From Nitrospirota bacterium (GTDB taxonomy: Bacteria; Nitrospirota; Nitrospiria; Nitrospirales; UBA8639): 6,012 bases of DNA. Below, one piece after another: positions 5,396 to 6,012 of the stretch (the stretch's first letter is position 1; every line of letters begins with the position of its first letter). A program made the position numbers and the translations under genes. The stretch lies in assembly GCA_020348185.1 (NCBI GenBank), contig CP070743.1, positions 312,162 to 318,173 on the forward strand, given 5' to 3'. The notes beneath the pieces are model-generated. The model had not been told where the DNA came from and made no database searches. It saw nothing but the letters and a program-made list of their open reading frames with translations.

Positions 5396-5423
5396 TTGAT
5401 CAACCGTCAGTCAGTCGATATAC

Positions 5424-5503
5424 GGGGGGCGAGCCAATGCTAAAAGATCAGGGATGTGCTGAGGGGCAGATCCATTAGCAAACCGCTCAGCCCCCCCTTT
5501 TTT
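5424..5503 (+). terminator. Long three-tier hairpin with T run, end of the small-protein operon
   Basis: Three nested complementary pairs share one axis. The outer pair is GGGGGGCGAGC (5424-5434) with GCTC-A-GCCCCCC (5485-5496, one bulged A). The middle pair is TGCTAA (5438-5443) with TTAGCA (5475-5480), and the inner pair is GATC (5446-5449) with GATC (5469-5472). The internal loops are nearly symmetric. A run of six T follows (5498-5503). The G-C base and T run fit an intrinsic terminator for the operon that ends at 5395. The extended arm is much larger than needed. An alternative 6-bp pairing, GCTGAG (5458-5463) with CTCAGC (5486-5491), competes with the outer stem. Confidence 0.65.
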
Positions 5504-5515
5504 GCCAAAACCATA

Positions 5516-5552
5516 GTTGGATTTCTGAATCTTCTTAAAATTCCCATCCAAC
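5516..5552. repeat. Inverted repeat GTTGGAT / ATCCAAC
   Basis: GTTGGAT (5516-5522) and ATCCAAC (5546-5552) are perfect complements. An inner GAAT/ATTC pair (5527-5530, 5540-5543) shares the axis. It follows the large terminator by about a dozen bases in a gene-free stretch. No T run follows on the plus strand. The function is unknown. Confidence 0.35.
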
Positions 5553-5685
5553 CAGCATCAAAGGCCTCTAACAGTCAACGTCGACATATCCTTCACTCAA
5601 TTCTTTATCCTTCCGAAACATACAGACATCATGAGAAATGGTGTGCTGGCCCGCGGTTACGAGGCAACATTATATCCCTGAAGAA

Positions 5686-5707
5686 ATGAAATACATACCC
5701 ATTTCAT
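5686..5707. repeat. Inverted repeat ATGAAAT / ATTTCAT
   Basis: A perfect 7-bp stem (5686-5692 with 5701-5707) surrounds the 8-nt loop ACATACCC. It lies about 70 bp past the end of the minus-strand gene that stops at 5778. It might end that transcript weakly, but has no clear T run. Confidence 0.3.
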
Positions 5708-5777
5708 GACCAAGGCGGCGGGGGGGAGGGAGAGGCGACGTCGGCCGTCTGAAGCTTGGTTCCTGACCGATTAGGCC

Positions 5778-6012
5778 CTAAGAGTTTTGATCGACACCGG
5801 CTTGTCTATAGGTCTCCAGATGAGCAGGAGGGTCCATGATACGGAACCGTACTTCGTCGGCGAGGGTATAGGCGGACACTTCATCTCCGACAAACAATCC
5901 GCATCGATACAGGCCTGGGGTCCACTCGCCTTCAGGCGTGGGAAGAATGAAGTAGCCGGATTGCTCATTCATGCCCATCACGACTTGGTCATGAGCAACG
6001 GCACTTTCCTCC
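5778..6012 (-). CDS. C-terminal fragment of an unrecognised protein (5' end outside window)
   Basis: On the minus strand the frame is open from the right edge (first full codon 6011-6009) to TAG at 5778-5780, giving 77 visible residues. Seen: the stretch EGEWTPGLYRCGLFVGDEV followed by ADEVRFRIMDPP. The W-x-P-G-x-Y and F-R-I pattern is common in C-terminal beta-sandwich domains of bacterial proteins, where 'PG.Y.v.lf' is a strand-turn-strand element. That comparison is by pattern only. No family can be named. Internal GTG/ATG codons at 5981 and 5978 exist, but the open frame continues past them with no stop, and no ribosome site is evident before them. The gene therefore most likely starts beyond 6012. 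It converges with the small-protein operon. Confidence 0.6.
   Translation of the reverse strand, partial: EESAVAHDQVVMGMNEQSGYFILPTPEGEWTPGLYRCGLFVGDEVSAYTLADEVRFRIMDPPAHLETYRQAGVDQNS

Larger units (their letters stand above)
5396..5777. other. Gene-free convergent intergenic region
   Basis: A stretch of 382 bp between two genes that point towards each other. It holds the terminator (5424-5503), two further inverted repeats (5516-5552, 5686-5707), an 8-bp palindrome TTGATCAA right after the upstream stop (5396-5403) and a G-rich tract (5714-5735). A 77-aa open frame at 5456-5689 begins inside the terminator hairpin and has no ribosome site or recognisable protein features, so it is not called. 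Confidence 0.6.

Noticed and set aside
5424..5503. Small inverted-repeat transposable element
   Set aside because: No target-site duplication flanks the arms and no second copy is visible in the window; the T run at the end fits a terminator better.
5456..5689. 77-aa plus-strand open frame
   Set aside because: It starts inside the terminator hairpin, has no ribosome site and shows no protein-like pattern.
5771..5968. 65-aa minus-strand open frame at the right end
   Set aside because: It is the shadow of the frame ending at 5778, which stays open to the window edge and has the more protein-like sequence.

Overview
The window looks like a chromosomal segment of a Gram-negative bacterium with moderate base composition. 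An outer-membrane beta-barrel protein with a signal peptide, a periplasm-facing VKOR-thioredoxin fusion and a sigma-54 type promoter together support a didermal bacterium. The style of the genes would suit a Nitrospirota-like lineage, but that is a guess from general impression and nothing here proves it. There are no rRNA or tRNA genes, CRISPR arrays, insertion sequences or phage genes.

Layout: positions 3-1382 (+) hold the C-terminal two thirds or so of a group II PLP-dependent decarboxylase related to bacterial tyrosine decarboxylases; it is cut by the left edge. A short hairpin separates it from a convergent minus-strand pair: a YjbQ/UPF0047 protein (1420-1833) and, 96 bp upstream of it, a VKOR-thioredoxin fusion for periplasmic disulfide formation (1930-2817). 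A 351-bp divergent intergenic region (2818-3168) with two inverted repeats leads to a DUF2490 outer-membrane barrel protein (3169-3903, +). A recognisable sigma-70 promoter (3963-3991) then precedes a PlsC-like lysophospholipid acyltransferase (4085-4735, +).

The most interesting part is 4736-5503. It contains a cluster of dyads, then a near-perfect sigma-54 (-24/-12) promoter at 4984-4999. Two tiny, adjacent, probably paralogous single-span membrane proteins follow, of 57 aa (5079-5252) and 46 aa (5255-5395). The second has a textbook Shine-Dalgarno sequence embedded in the end of the first. A long three-tier hairpin ending in a T run (5424-5503) closes the unit. It reads as a compact, enhancer-dependent two-gene operon of unrecognised small membrane proteins. 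The right end (5778-6012, minus) is the C-terminal fragment of an unrecognised protein that runs off the window.

The larger genes have no obvious common pathway. Several concern the cell envelope (VKOR, DUF2490, PlsC-like, the two small proteins), but this is a loose theme and not a demonstrated functional cluster.
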